A stretch of 45,142 nucleotides of DNA from positions 64,001-109,142 of the forward strand of contig JBBHKE010003348.1 of assembly GCA_037447655.1 (NCBI GenBank), read 5' to 3'. Both the position numbers and the translations under genes were made by a program. Of the stretch, positions 32,377 to 42,819 are shown piece by piece (position 1 is the first letter of the stretch; every line of letters begins with the position of its first letter). Under the pieces are notes generated by a model. The model saw only the letters and a program-made list of their open reading frames with translations. It was not told the origin of the DNA and searched no databases. This DNA is from Zygnema cylindricum (taxonomy: Eukaryota > Streptophyta > Zygnematophyceae > Zygnematales > Zygnemataceae).

Positions 32377-32505
32377 TCAAGACGGGACTTCTATATTATT
32401 ATCCCTCCAATACCTTTGTAAAAACTCAGAATTTTTATCCTCTAAAGTCAACTCATCTTCAGGCCTTCCTAGATAATGCACTTGCCAGAATATAGTATCA
32501 CCAAC
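32377..32505 (-). pseudogene. chromodomain remnant after Pol stop
   Basis: Directly after the Pol TAG the same frame stays open for 42 codons (VGDTIFWQVHYLGRPEDELT...) to a TGA. The WQVHYLGRPEDE pattern parallels the chromodomain core YLVKWKGxPxxE. The stop replaces a Lys codon still present in gypsy 1 (AAG to TAG). Confidence 0.6.
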
Positions 32506-35500
32506 CTAGAACCGTTGACCAACCCAATCTATTACCCATCTGTGGACTTCAGGTTCTATAATTATTGAGGGATCCAATTCCAGTTCTCTTTCTGTTGGTC
32601 GAAGATTCGCTGGTTTCAGTTGGCTGATGTGTATCACTGGATGAATTTTTGTTGAAGGCGGAAAATCCAATTTGGCAGCAACTGACGATATCATCTCGAT
32701 TACAGTAAATGGTCCAATGTACTTAGGGGCAAATTTCCCCGTAGGATCCGATTGTCCCTCAATCTTGCACCTGTAATGAGTTGTAGAAAGCCAAACCTTG
32801 TCACCTGTGCGTAACACCCAATCACCCCGTTTACGGTTAGCATTTAATTCTTGCCTCCTTTGTGCCTCCACTAATGAATCCCGGACAGTTTTCCAAATTG
32901 TTTGAACGTATTCCCAAAACTCTGTTCCAGAACCCCTATTCTCTTGAGTGACCCCTGTTATTAAGTCCAATGCTTCTCTAGGTTGGTATCCGTATGCAAC
33001 CTTAAATGGCGAGAATCCTGTACTAGCATGTTTACATGAATTGTATGCAAATTCCATTAATGGCAGTTTAGATTCCCATGTGTTCTGAACTCCACTGCAA
33101 ACAGTCCTGAGCATTTCCTCTAGTGTACGATTCATCCTTTCTGTCTGTCCATCTGTCTGAGGATGATAAGCAGTACTCATCTTCAATTCAGTGCCTAAGT
33201 TTTGCTGCAATTCTTTCCAAAATGCAGATGTAAATTTAGAATCTCTATCACTGACTATAGACAGGGGAACTCCATGATGTCTGACCACGTTGTCAAAATA
33301 TAACTTTGCAATATCTACAACTGAATGAGTAGTTTTACAAGGGATAAAGATTGCCATTTTACTGAACCTATCGACTACGACCATGATACTGTCATTTCTT
33401 CTAGATGTAGCTGGTAACCTGACAATAAAATCCATACTGACAGATTCCCATGGTTTTTCGGGGATATCTAAAGGTTTTAAGAGACCTCTAGGTTTCTGGT
33501 TACTAGGTTTACTCTGTTGGCAAGGGACACAACTTTCCACGTGTCTCGACACCTCCTTTGCCATCCCTGGCCAAAACAATCTACTCTGCAACCGACTAAG
33601 AGTTTTATCTCGACCAAGATGTCCTAAATGCTCATGGGCTTCCTGTAAAAGTTGTTTTCTCAAGTCTCCCATTTCAGGAATGCATAACCTATCCCTTGTT
33701 CGCAAATACAGTAAACCATCTTCTATTCTAAAGTTTTTGACATGCCTCTCATTCAGTGGGTCAGAATTCCCTCCCGAAATATTCTTGCAAATCACAACAA
33801 AATAAGGATCTTTATCATAACCATATCTAACTGTATCTAAAAACAATTCATCTTGAACCATAACACTTATTTCAAAACATCTACTTAAACGATCTGCAAC
33901 TACATTTGTCTTCCCAGGAATATGTTTGACATTAAATTTGAAATATGCTAATTTTTGCATCCACCTAACCTGTCTGCCAGTCATAATCTGTGCATCACTT
34001 AATCTTTGCAAATAAGAAAGTGCTTTATTATCACAGTGAACTGTAAATTCTTTATTATGCAAATAACATCGCCATTTCACCAATGCATGTACAATTGCAA
34101 GTAATTCTTTTTCTTGTGCTGTATAGTTCTTTTCAGCATCATTGAATTTTCTGGACTCAAAAGCAATTGGATGAAAGTGTTTGCCGACTTTTTGACTTAT
34201 GACTGCACCTAGACCTTTGTCAGATGCATCTGTAGTGATCAGAACTTCAAATTCTCCAGCAGGGTCAGGATACACCAGTGTAGGGGCAGAGGTCAACTTC
34301 CCTTTTAGTTCCTCGAATGCTCTCTCTTGATCAGCTCCCCACACAAACGTCTCTTTTTCCCGAAGTAAATCCGTCAACGGTGCAGCGATCATACTGAAGT
34401 TCTTTATAAATTTCCTGTAGTAAGTGGTCAATCCCAAAAACGATCTAACTTCTGTGACATTAGTAGGTTGTTTCCAGTTTTGGATTGCTAAAATTTTGGA
34501 TGGGTCTGTTTTAACACCTTCCCCACTAACTATATGTCCCAAAAATAATTGTTCACTTTTAAAAAAACTAGATTTTGACAATTTTCCATATAATTTTCTT
34601 TCTCTTAACCTTTCCAACACTCTTTTTAAATGAATTACATGTTGTTCTTTAGATTCACTATAGACTAAAATATCGTCTATAAACACTTGGACAAACTCAT
34701 TTATGTAATCTGAAAAGGTTTGGTTCATTAATCTTTGGTAAGTAGGCGGTGCATTCGTTAAGCCGAATGGCATCACGATCCATTCAAAATGACCCACTCT
34801 AGTTCTGAAAGCAGTTTTATCAACATCCTCAATTCTAATTGGCACCTGATTAAAGCCACTACGCAGGTCAATCAATGAAAATACTTTAGCACCTTTTAAA
34901 CGATCTATCAAATCAGAAATTAAAGGTAACGGATACTTATCCTTCACCGTAATCTTGTTCAGACTACGATAATCGACGCACATTCTCAACGTTCCGTCCT
35001 TCTTTTTGACGAAAAGAACTGGTGCTCCGTACGGTGATTTGCTGGGTTGAATATGTCCTTTCTCTAGGAGTTCTTTGATCTGTTTCTTTAACTCCTCTTG
35101 CTCAAAGAAACTGTGCTTATAAATTCCTGTGACAGGAGGGTTACATCCAGGTTCCAAGTTAATAACATGTTCTACATCTCGGGAAGGTGGCCTTCCTGAG
35201 GGTAAATCACTTGGAAAAACATCCCGGAATTCAAAAATCAAATCCTTAATAGTAGCATCAGGTGTATTAATGTCAGTTACAAAATCATATTTTTGTTTTT
35301 CAAGATTTTTAGTGGTGTCTGATTCAGGAATAACATGAATGTTAGTGTTTTCTCCCCCCCCTTCATCAGTAACTGCCTCAGTTACTAATAACAAGAAAGC
35401 ATGATTTGTTTTATCTTTTAAATGCTTTTTAAATTGTTTAGCGGAAATCAAACCTTCTACTCCCAATCTGGTTATGTTATTTATATGATTCCTATGCAAT

Positions 35501-36089
35501 TTCTTAGGAGATAATGCTTGCAAAACCTTCCAACCGTTTTCAGACTTCACTTTTAAGGTATTAATTTCCCAATTAATTTGAGGATTATGTTCTGTTAACC
35601 AAGGCTTTCCCAGAATTAGTTCTTCACTTCCCAAATTCATTATTTCACACACAACTTTCATTTTATGACCCTGGATATCAACTTCTATCGTGTCAGTTTG
35701 TAAGTCTAATGTGGACTTATTACCATTTGCCACTTGAACATGTAAAGGCTTTTCCCTTATGACAGTAGGAATTTTATTTTCCTCTACAAACTTATGTGAA
35801 ATAAAATTATGTGTGGCACCTGAATCAACCATTACTTTCAACGGCTTTCCTTCCACTAATGACTCGAATCTAATCAAACTGTGTCTGGTGTCGTCATTAC
35901 TTAGCTGTCCTAACATAGGTCTGTTGTTGAGAATTTCACCAGAAGGATTCTTTAAACTATGCAGTGTAGTGAGAATCATAATAAATTCAGCTATCCTAAC
36001 TTTTCCATTCATTAATTTGCCCTCCAAAGTTAACTCTTTAACTTCTGGATCCAGTTGACTAAACTGAGGACTTTCAGTTAGTCCTTTCC
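32506..36089 (-). CDS. pol: gypsy 2 Pol polyprotein (PR, RT, RNase H, integrase)
   Basis: An open frame of about 1190 codons. Numbering from position 36027: aspartic protease DSGA at residues 68-71; RT with CVDYRSLNK (350-358) and FIDD (449-452); RNase H with Asp600, the QEKELLAIV helix and Asp666; integrase with a zinc-binding H800/H803/C833/C836 set and a D866-D927-E963 triad (35-residue D-E spacing). The C-terminal ...QRF is followed by TAG within a chromodomain. The first ATG in frame is at 36012, but the frame is open further upstream and overlaps the zinc-knuckle frame, so Pol is probably made by -1 frameshifting at 36090-36096. The enzymes copy the RNA to cDNA and integrate it. All visible catalytic residues are present. 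Confidence 0.93.
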
Positions 36090-36260
36090 GTTTCCCACCT
36101 CCTGGGCTTCCTGCTCAGCTAGATATAATGCAATATCCTCTTGGAGACCTTCATTTACATCGACTGTTTTGAGAGAACCTTTATCTATACAGTCTTTAGC
36201 GTAATGATCTGGACCTCCACATTTGAAACAAGTGACTTTCTTCTTGGGTTTTGTGCACAC
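36078..36260 (-). CDS. zinc-knuckle segment of gypsy 2 Gag in -1 frame
   Basis: A 60-codon frame with the knuckle [14 protein letters not shown] (CX2CX4HX4C) overlaps the gag 3' end in the -1 frame and ends at TAA 36078-36080. It is the natural C-terminal continuation of Gag. The same frame change occurs in gypsy 1, where an extra knuckle lies before it. No standard slippery heptamer is visible at this first shift, so an inherited one-base deletion is equally possible. Confidence 0.6.
   Translation of the reverse strand: MCTKPKKKVTCFKCGGPDHYAKDCIDKGSLKTVDVNEGLQEDIALYLAEQEAQEVGNGKD
36090..36096 (-). promoter_or_regulatory. candidate -1 ribosomal frameshift site GGGAAAC
   Basis: The heptamer G GGA AAC is in the correct phase of the upstream frame (..GTG GGA AAC GGA AAG GAC TAA), nine bases before the stop codon. 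The Pol frame is exactly -1. GGGAAAC is an established slippery sequence in retroviruses such as simian type D. Gypsy 1 has GGAAAAC at the same place with the same stop position. Confidence 0.6.
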
Positions 36261-37333
36261 TCAAACGCTCTATGACCCTTTTTCTGACAAATTGTGCATG
36301 TGGGGACGGTAAGGTTAGGCTTCTGAGCATTAATGTTTGGTTTAGGACTTTTAATGTACCCCCCTCTATTGTTAAATTTATTTTCTGCGTTAACACTATG
36401 TCCACCCCTTTGATTTCCCCTGAAGATATTTTGCCTATTCACCAGACCAGCATTCAAACCCTCTTCAACAAATTCCTCCTCATCCCACTGTGATACTTCA
36501 TTTAAATTACCCCTGAGTGATCGAGTTTCCCGATTATACCCCAACTGATCCTCTAATTCCAATGACTTATCTTGTAATTCCTTCAAATTATTAAAATTTT
36601 GATGTTTTAGCTCAGATTTCAGTATAGGATTCAAATAGTTCAAGAAATGCAATTTAGCCATTTCATCAGTCAAACCTATGACATGAATACTAGATGAGTC
36701 AAATTCCACAATATAATCCTTCACAGATCCATTCTGCTTACAATTCAGCCACTTTTCTTCCATTCTGGATTTAAAAGTGACAGACAAGAAACGCGATTTG
36801 ATCGCGGTTTTAAAAGTTTCCCAATCAGCATTATCAGGAATCAATTTAGATCTTCTCTGGGTATAATACCAAATCTGAGCATCACCTTTCAGACAACTAA
36901 CAGCAAAAGAAGTGTAATCATCACGATCACAATTTCTAGATTCCAAATAATACTCCATATGAAAAATCCAAGCATCCAACTCATCAATCTTCTTACCATC
37001 AAACGATGGTGCCTCACTAATAGACAATTTCAGATCTCTTATCTTCTTAGGTCTATCATGATCATCCTCCCTAAAACTGGCATTTCTTTTACTACTCTCA
37101 CCCTTTTGGTCATTCATATTATTGTTGGTCTGAATTAAGCTAATAAGTTCATCTAATTTCTCATTTGAAACATTTCCATTTTCTTTAACAACTTTCAATT
37201 CACTTTTCAATTCGGAAATGGTTTCATCCACAGCGGTAGCATGATTATTAAATCTTTTGACCAATTTCACAGTTCGCTTCTTCAACACATTCAAAGCATT
37301 CTCCATTTCACGTTTCCATGCAGAATTTGCCAT
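36185..37333 (-). CDS. gag: gypsy 2 Gag
   Basis: 382 codons from ATG 37331-37333 (two upstream sense codons lack an ATG). Residues 1-65 form a Lys/Glu-rich probable coiled coil. The Ty3-type retrotransposon-gag capsid region follows (about 110-260: FDGKKIDELDAWIFHMEYYL opening, then W..FK.AI..RF). After a basic glycine/asparagine-rich stretch comes the zinc knuckle [14 protein letters not shown] near the C-terminus. The last 18 or so residues are probably a frameshifted tail, because the next knuckle is in the -1 frame. Gag forms the particle and binds RNA. Confidence 0.88.
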   Translation of the reverse strand: MANSAWKREMENALNVLKKRTVKLVKRFNNHATAVDETISELKSELKVVKENGNVSNEKLDELISLIQTNNNMNDQKGESSKRNASFREDDHDRPKKIRDLKLSISEAPSFDGKKIDELDAWIFHMEYYLESRNCDRDDYTSFAVSCLKGDAQIWYYTQRRSKLIPDNADWETFKTAIKSRFLSVTFKSRMEEKWLNCKQNGSVKDYIVEFDSSSIHVIGLTDEMAKLHFLNYLNPILKSELKHQNFNNLKELQDKSLELEDQLGYNRETRSLRGNLNEVSQWDEEEFVEEGLNAGLVNRQNIFRGNQRGGHSVNAENKFNNRGGYIKSPKPNINAQKPNLTVPTCTICQKKGHRAFECAQNPRRKSLVSNVEVQIITLKTV

Positions 37334-38099
37334 TATCACACAATTAAATCAAGCAAAAGGAAAGATAGAGTATAATTTCCCAAAGAAATTTGATGCAGAT
37401 TTGAAGTCCTTAGATTGCTCCAATCCAAAACTTCTTCTCCTTAACAAATCCTTTGAAAAGATCAAGATCTGAGAAATTAAAAAGACATTGACAATAAGTT
37501 AGTACAAATTCAAATTTTCAATTTCCCAACATTGAAACAGAAATCTAAGAATTTCCCCACCAATTTTGCAATAGCAAAAATTGAAAGCTATCAAAGGTAA
37601 GATTTAACCATAAATTTTGCAACAGCAAAATTGAAATCAATCAAAGGTAACAATTTAGGGTTTGAAAAGTTTTGAGTCATTTCTGGACTCCTTTGCTCTT
37701 GAAGAAGTAAAGTACTCCACTTTCCTCCTCCACCATCAGCAAATTCCCCATTTCCCACTACATCAGGATCTTTTGTTCTATAATCCTCACATCCTCACCC
37801 TTCATGGCTTCAAGCCCTCCCTCTACACATGAATCATTGCTAGGAGAAGGCAAGTTTGTTTGGCCTCTAGGTAATTGGAGTGAGCTTCGGCGGTGGCTAC
37901 ACTGCCCACCCCGCCTTAGTCCTTAGGACCTGAGCACGCCCCACATCTAACCAGCGGCCGCTGGCAGTGTGATCACTCAGTTTCCCTCCAATCCCCTACC
38001 ACTTCACATTGTGGTTCTACCGACACAGGTTAGAGCACCCTCACCGGTCACGGCAATCGATTTTCGGGTGAGCAAACTTCTCCCTGGTTTCTAACCAAA
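37334..38099 (-). other. gypsy 2 untranslated leader
   Basis: About 770 bases between PBS and gag ATG, without a conserved frame. It is also present in gypsy 1 (17476-18235). Two copies of a TTTTGCTRTTGCAAAAT-type segment lie near 37565-37645. Confidence 0.6.
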
Positions 38100-38111
38100 G
38101 CTCCGATACCA
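38100..38111 (-). other. gypsy 2 primer binding site
   Basis: TGGTATCGGAGC on the minus strand, two bases from the 5' LTR, is complementary to the 3' end of initiator tRNA-Met with one mismatch. Confidence 0.85.
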
Positions 38112-38113
38112 TA

Positions 38114-39080
38114 TGTAACAGGATCTCCTACCTCTTAGAAAATCCCATTACTACAAACAATTCCAACCACACATTCCACACATTGGAAATTACACATCCA
38201 CATTGGAAAACACTCACATAAGGATAAACTTTAATTGAATAGAAGCTTCTGTCCACATAACATTAGCTTGGTCTCTTGCCCTCGTGGCTCAACCCTTCAA
38301 TTTAAAGTGTTTCCTCTACTCTCCACTCTTAATAATTCTATCTCTTAACTACTAAAACACTATTTAGTTAGTAAGAGATTTCAATGCAAAATGCCTTTTC
38401 TCCAATTTGGTATTAATCGCTCAGGACCAAGATCAGCCGGAATTTCCACAAACTTTTCCAAAGGAAAAGATGTCTACTCTCCTCTTACACTTCACTATTT
38501 ATCCATCATCGCCCTGGACTCGCCAGGCCAGAGTCAACGCTCCGTTTTAACAGGCTTTTACCTGGGCCAATCATTGATCAGCAAAGACTCAGACTGACCA
38601 ATGCAAAAACGTGCGAAATCTCTTACTAACTACTTAGCGCTTTACTAACCAATCAAACGTTACGTTTCACTACGTAACATTTACGTGCAAAATTAGGCGC
38701 CAAACGAAACGCGACTTCGCACGATCGTGCATAACAAATTTCGCACGCGAAACTTCCTACGAAATTCCCTTAAGTGAAAGTGACGTTTCGTACCAAAATT
38801 TGTACGAAACGAAGTACCGTGCATACTAAACGTTTCATTAGAACTTTATGAAACGTACGCGCGTAATTTCGGTACTAATTTGACCCTTAACCCGTTTCAA
38901 TGATACCCACTTGTTATTTAGACCCCACGCTGTCACCTAAATACACCCATCGCTATAACTTTTAAAATATAACTCCAAATAGCGTGATTCTTTTGCGGGC
39001 GTCTACCAAATTTAGTACTCTATAATCATAACACCTAAATACCCCTTTATAAACAAGTTCGATCCGCTATTGCTGTTACA
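38114..39080 (-). repeat. gypsy 2 5' LTR
   Basis: 967 bp; twin of 31362-32328. Should contain the promoter; a TATA-like ATAAATAG lies on the minus strand near 38490. Confidence 0.95.
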
Positions 39081-39085
39081 GTAGG

Positions 39086-39600
39086 CCCATACAATATGCC
39101 TATTGTATGCAAAACATACAATATGACCTTAAGAGCCATATTGTATTGGTTGCAAAATGAAAAAAAATAGTAACAGGGTTGAGTTGCACATCGATTGATA
39201 GAGAATTAAACGTAATGTCTAAATTTTGAAAAACATTCGGACAAAAAAATATTTTACTGTGAGTTTTGAGGACGGACGATCGACGGTCGCCGATCAAAGT
39301 AGTGATAATAGAAGAACACATGAAAAGCCCATAACACAACTTACGATAGGACTATCATCAGATTTGGACGATCGGACGGTTGATGATCAAAGTAGCAATT
39401 TAAGAAGATCACATGAAAAGCCCATAACACAACTTACGATAAAGGCTCCGACAAAAGGCCTGCAATAGAAACGCTTACTTTTGAACTATGATTGGGACGC
39501 TCTTCAAAGTAGTACGGAGAATCTTCACTACAGTCCAAAATACTTTATCAAAGTATCGATTACATGGGGACGTACCCTAATAGACGTTTCGAAAAGGCAA
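39086..39600. other. non-coding region with 93-bp duplication and inverted flank motif
   Basis: A tandem duplication with a 93-base period (about 39265-39440; each unit contains CACATGAAAAGCCCATAACA) creates an 80-codon frame that I consider incidental. TACTTTTGAACTATG at about 39476-39490 is the inverse of the motif just left of gypsy 2, so gypsy 2 may have landed in a small TIR element of about 450 bp. Confidence 0.45.
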
Positions 39601-39662
39601 GCTTGAAAAGGCGGCCGGTAAAAACAGACAGCGCGTCTGCAAAGAGAAGCGGATGTCGCTGG

Positions 39663-39970
39663 TACGATGACATGGTACGCATTATTCGTACGATGATATT
39701 GTGCGCATTATTCGTACAATGATATAGTACGAATTATTAGTACCATGATACAGTAGGCATTATTCGTACGATGAGATAGTACGCATTATTTGTACGATGA
39801 TATTGTGAGCATTATTCCTACGATGATATTGTGCGCACTATTCGTACGAATATATAGTACAAATTATACGTACGATGATATAGTACGCATTATTCTTACG
39901 ATGATATGGTACGCATTATTCGTACGGTGATATAGTACACATTATTTTTTACGATGACATAGTGCGTAGG
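39663..39970. repeat. 26-bp minisatellite, about 11.7 units
   Basis: Tandem 26-bp units of consensus TACGATGATATAGTACGCATTATTCG with substitutions; the penultimate unit is 28 bases. There are no spacers, so it is not a CRISPR array. Confidence 0.9.
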
Positions 39971-40099
39971 TACAAATTTGAAATTTCATATTCAGATTGC
40001 ACGGTTTGAAAAATCTTTGACGATTCTCAAAATCAAATGTCAGGCCTATGGTTGTATACCAATAAGAACATAACACGTATGCGATATCCTGTATTCAAG

Positions 40100-40337
40100 T
40101 ACAGTACACTGCGAATCGCTATTAGTGCTAATAATTTTTTCGCCACTTAATACATCTCTTCTCCGTACACACTAGTCAAATTGTAGATCTCACGGTGGCG
40201 ATTGAAAGGTTAGATTCTCAGCATCCGATTGGCGGTCTGAAATTGAAAATCGGACATGTGTGTACGGAGAAATGATGTTTTAGTTGGCGAAAAAGTTATT
40301 AACCCTAACAGCGATACACGGTGTACTGTACTGTAGC
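40100..40337. mobile_element. fold-back (MITE-like) element
   Basis: Two arms of about 70-75 bases (40100-40173 and 40258-40337) are imperfect inverted repeats, both with TACAGTACAC outer ends and CTCCGTACACA inner ends, separated by about 85 bases. No coding capacity. The exact termini and target duplication were not resolved. Confidence 0.7.
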
Positions 40338-40441
40338 ATATTATAGGTTTGCGATATAAATTTTAAAGGCGATATCTAATATCTTTTTGCATCATCGTAC
40401 GAACTGAATATCGAATCGTAGTCTGCCCCCGACCTGGACCG

Positions 40442-40843
40442 TAGTGTTGGGTATCGGGTAGATTCATATCGCGATAATCTCGATATTCGATATATCGAAT
40501 ATCGATCGAGGAGGATCCTCGATATATCGTACCGAGACCAACATAAATCATCGCGATATATATCGCAAAAATTTCGTGTCCGTACAGGCAGAGTACGGAA
40601 AACCGTACGAAAAATCGTACGGAGAATCGTACGAAAAATCGTACGGGTTTTATGCCCGGGGTTTGAAAAAAAAATTTAAAATTTTCATATTCGATATATC
40701 GTCGATACGATATATTGGCGATATATCGACGATATATCGCGATGATTTGAAATCCAATATATCGAAGCGATATATTGAATATCGGGTACATGAAATTCGA
40801 TATATATCGAATATCGGCAATGGGTCTTCGATACCCAACACTA
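40442..40843. mobile_element. hAT-type MITE
   Basis: 402 bp with inverted ends TAGTGTTGGGTATCG / CGATACCCAACACTA and an exact 8-bp target duplication CTGGACCG (40434-40441, 40844-40851), both typical of hAT elements. The interior is full of CGATATATCG-type palindromes and CGTACGAAAAAT repeats. No transposase. Confidence 0.9.
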
Positions 40844-40851
40844 CTGGACCG

Positions 40852-41815
40852 TACCCTTTCGAAAAATAGCATCCGTACACCAACCCGTAGCGATTGCGAT
40901 AGGGCAGGAAAGGCATCATATCCGTACTACTGTATGTACCTAATTCAACGTCGAGTTTTGGCAGGTCGGATACCGTATGTTTTTGTTCGTACATCACATG
41001 TCTACCGTACTGTATCTACAGTATATTATGAATTTGTATGTACTTACGTCATCCACCTGGTACAGAATTCGTACGGCTGTGTGCAGAAATTTGTACCAGG
41101 TTATGCCGTACGAAATTGTACTTGTTTGTTACCCGATCAGTTCAGGACATAAAGAAATCGACCTGATTTCCACATGTCACAGTCACATAGAACCTTGTAA
41201 CGCCTCGCTGGCAATCAAAATTACTGCTCTCTGATTGGCTCCCCGGATTCTATAAAATAGAAAATGACAAAATCTTTTGTCCCTTTCTAAAATTCATCGA
41301 ATCCGTAGCCGATCGCCGAAAATCGGACGGCAAAAAGGACGATTCGAAATCAGCGGTCATCCGTACGACATGATTGTGCTCACACGTGTGAAATTCCGAA
41401 TCTCGGAGTTTAACAGTAATTGTACGGATTCACCAGGAGCCACTCGTTTCCACCGCCCACGTGTGCATTCGATCGCCTTTCGCGAATCTTTTCCACTTTC
41501 ATTACTTTGTCGTTTTCTGAAAATTTTGTCCGATCCTCCGAAAATTCGGCGATTCGGGTCTCAGAATCGGTATTGCGTTGGATTGAGATCCCGGATTTCA
41601 CGGAAATGGCGTGATCTGATTGGGCGGAGTTTTCAATGACGACCGCCTGGTCGCGCCAATCTGTACGAAATGACGTAATATTTATGTACGGATATAAGTA
41701 ATATGGCAGTACCGTACTTTCGTACATTACGTGTACATTTCTGTACGGATTTTGGTGAGGATTGTACGGACGTTTTTGAAAATTGGTGAGCGTCAGGCGT
41801 AGCTACCATTTTTAC
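40852..41815. other. intergenic region rich in GTAC motifs; possible promoter
   Basis: No convincing gene. CTGATTGGCT (CCAAT-type, about 41231-41240) lies 11 bases before TATAAAAT (41251-41258), a plausible plus-strand core promoter. An open frame 41277-41639 follows but has no recognisable domain. Confidence 0.3.
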
Positions 41816-41920
41816 GGTTTTTTTTCTTTTATTTTTTGTTTTTTTTGTTTTTTTTGTTTTTTAGAGCGTCGGTTATTTTTCACTCTCTGTCCTTCCCTCT
41901 CCTCCTCTTTTTTTTTTTTT

Positions 41921-41963
<43 letters not shown>

Positions 41964-42050
41964 CTTTTTTTTTCGAGTTTTGGTTTCTGGAACCTTTCTT
42001 TTAGTTCTCTCTTCTCTCTCTCTCTCCCTTCTCCCCCCACTTTGAAACCA
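41816..42050. repeat. poly-T / pyrimidine tract
   Basis: Long T runs interrupted by single C or G, with a near-pure T stretch at about 41909-41973, then a CT-rich stretch. Frames here are Phe-rich artefacts. Confidence 0.85.
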
Positions 42051-42600
42051 TCCATTTTTCCCTTTTCCACCTTATCCTCTGCCACGTCAGCACCTCTGTG
42101 GATGACGTCAGCAAAATAAATTTCCGCCTGAAATGAGGAGAAGCAGTTTTTTTTTTTGTCTTATTTGTTTTTGAGCTTTTTTGAGGTTTTCATTTAAATT
42201 CAACATTTTCCGTACTCTTTTGGAGTTTTTGGTAAATCCGGAATTCCCGGAATATTTTTTTTGGAAAGTAGAAGAAATCGAAAGAAAACGACAAGGAAAA
42301 GAGAGAGAGAATCATATCTCTCTTCCTTTACCCCCACCCCTCTCCCTCTTCCCACCTCTCCTCCTCTCTCTCCCCCACCCCCCCCCTTCTCCCTCCTAGA
42401 AAAGGACAGCTGGCGGTGGTACGCCCCCTTCAGGATTCCTTGGTGAGACTTTGATCCTCTCCTTCCTCCTCCTCCCCATCCTTTTCCCCCCTTCCTCCTC
42501 TCCTCCCCCCTTCCTTCCACCCTCCTTCCTTCCTCTTTTTCCATTTCATTTCATTTTCTTTTGTTCACTATTATTATTATTGTTACTATTTATCCATTCA
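42051..42600 (+). other. pyrimidine-rich region with a possible 43-base exon
   Basis: Two CT-rich blocks surround 42400-42442, which begins after CTCCCTCCTAG and ends before GTGAGA, strong acceptor and donor forms. The three frames are open but too short to identify. ACGT-core motifs (CCACGTCAGC, TGACGTCAGC) occur at about 42082-42109. Confidence 0.25.
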
Positions 42601-42700
42601 TTTTAAATTTTTTTTAAACGGTGGCCTTATTCTACATGACTGCCAGTGTGTTGTGATTCCTTAAGTTCTTAATACTATATATATGTTGGGTTTTCGGTAT

Positions 42701-42703
<3 letters not shown>

Positions 42704-42760
<57 letters not shown>

Positions 42761-42769
42761 GTGTGTGTG

Positions 42770-42816
<47 letters not shown>
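42704..42816. repeat. (TA)n microsatellite
   Basis: Two pure TA runs separated by a short GTGTGTGTGTATT stretch. Confidence 0.95.

Positions 42817-42819
<3 letters not shown>

Larger units (their letters stand above)
31362..39080 (-). mobile_element. gypsy 2: young Ty3/gypsy chromovirus
   Basis: 7719 bp on the minus strand with two 967-bp LTRs at a constant offset of 6752 bases, bounded by TGTAACAG/CTGTTACA-type ends and the 5-bp duplication GTAGG (31357-31361, 39081-39085). The order is LTR, PBS, gag, PR-RT-RNase H-integrase, chromodomain remnant, PPT, LTR. I saw no difference between the LTRs, so insertion is recent. Confidence 0.96.

Noticed and set aside
39663-39970. CRISPR-like array
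   Set aside because: Units are contiguous without spacers and the DNA is eukaryotic; it is a minisatellite.
41277-41639. 120-codon ORF after a TATA-like motif
   Set aside because: There is no recognisable domain, overlapping frames on both strands are equally open, and the composition matches the surrounding non-coding DNA.
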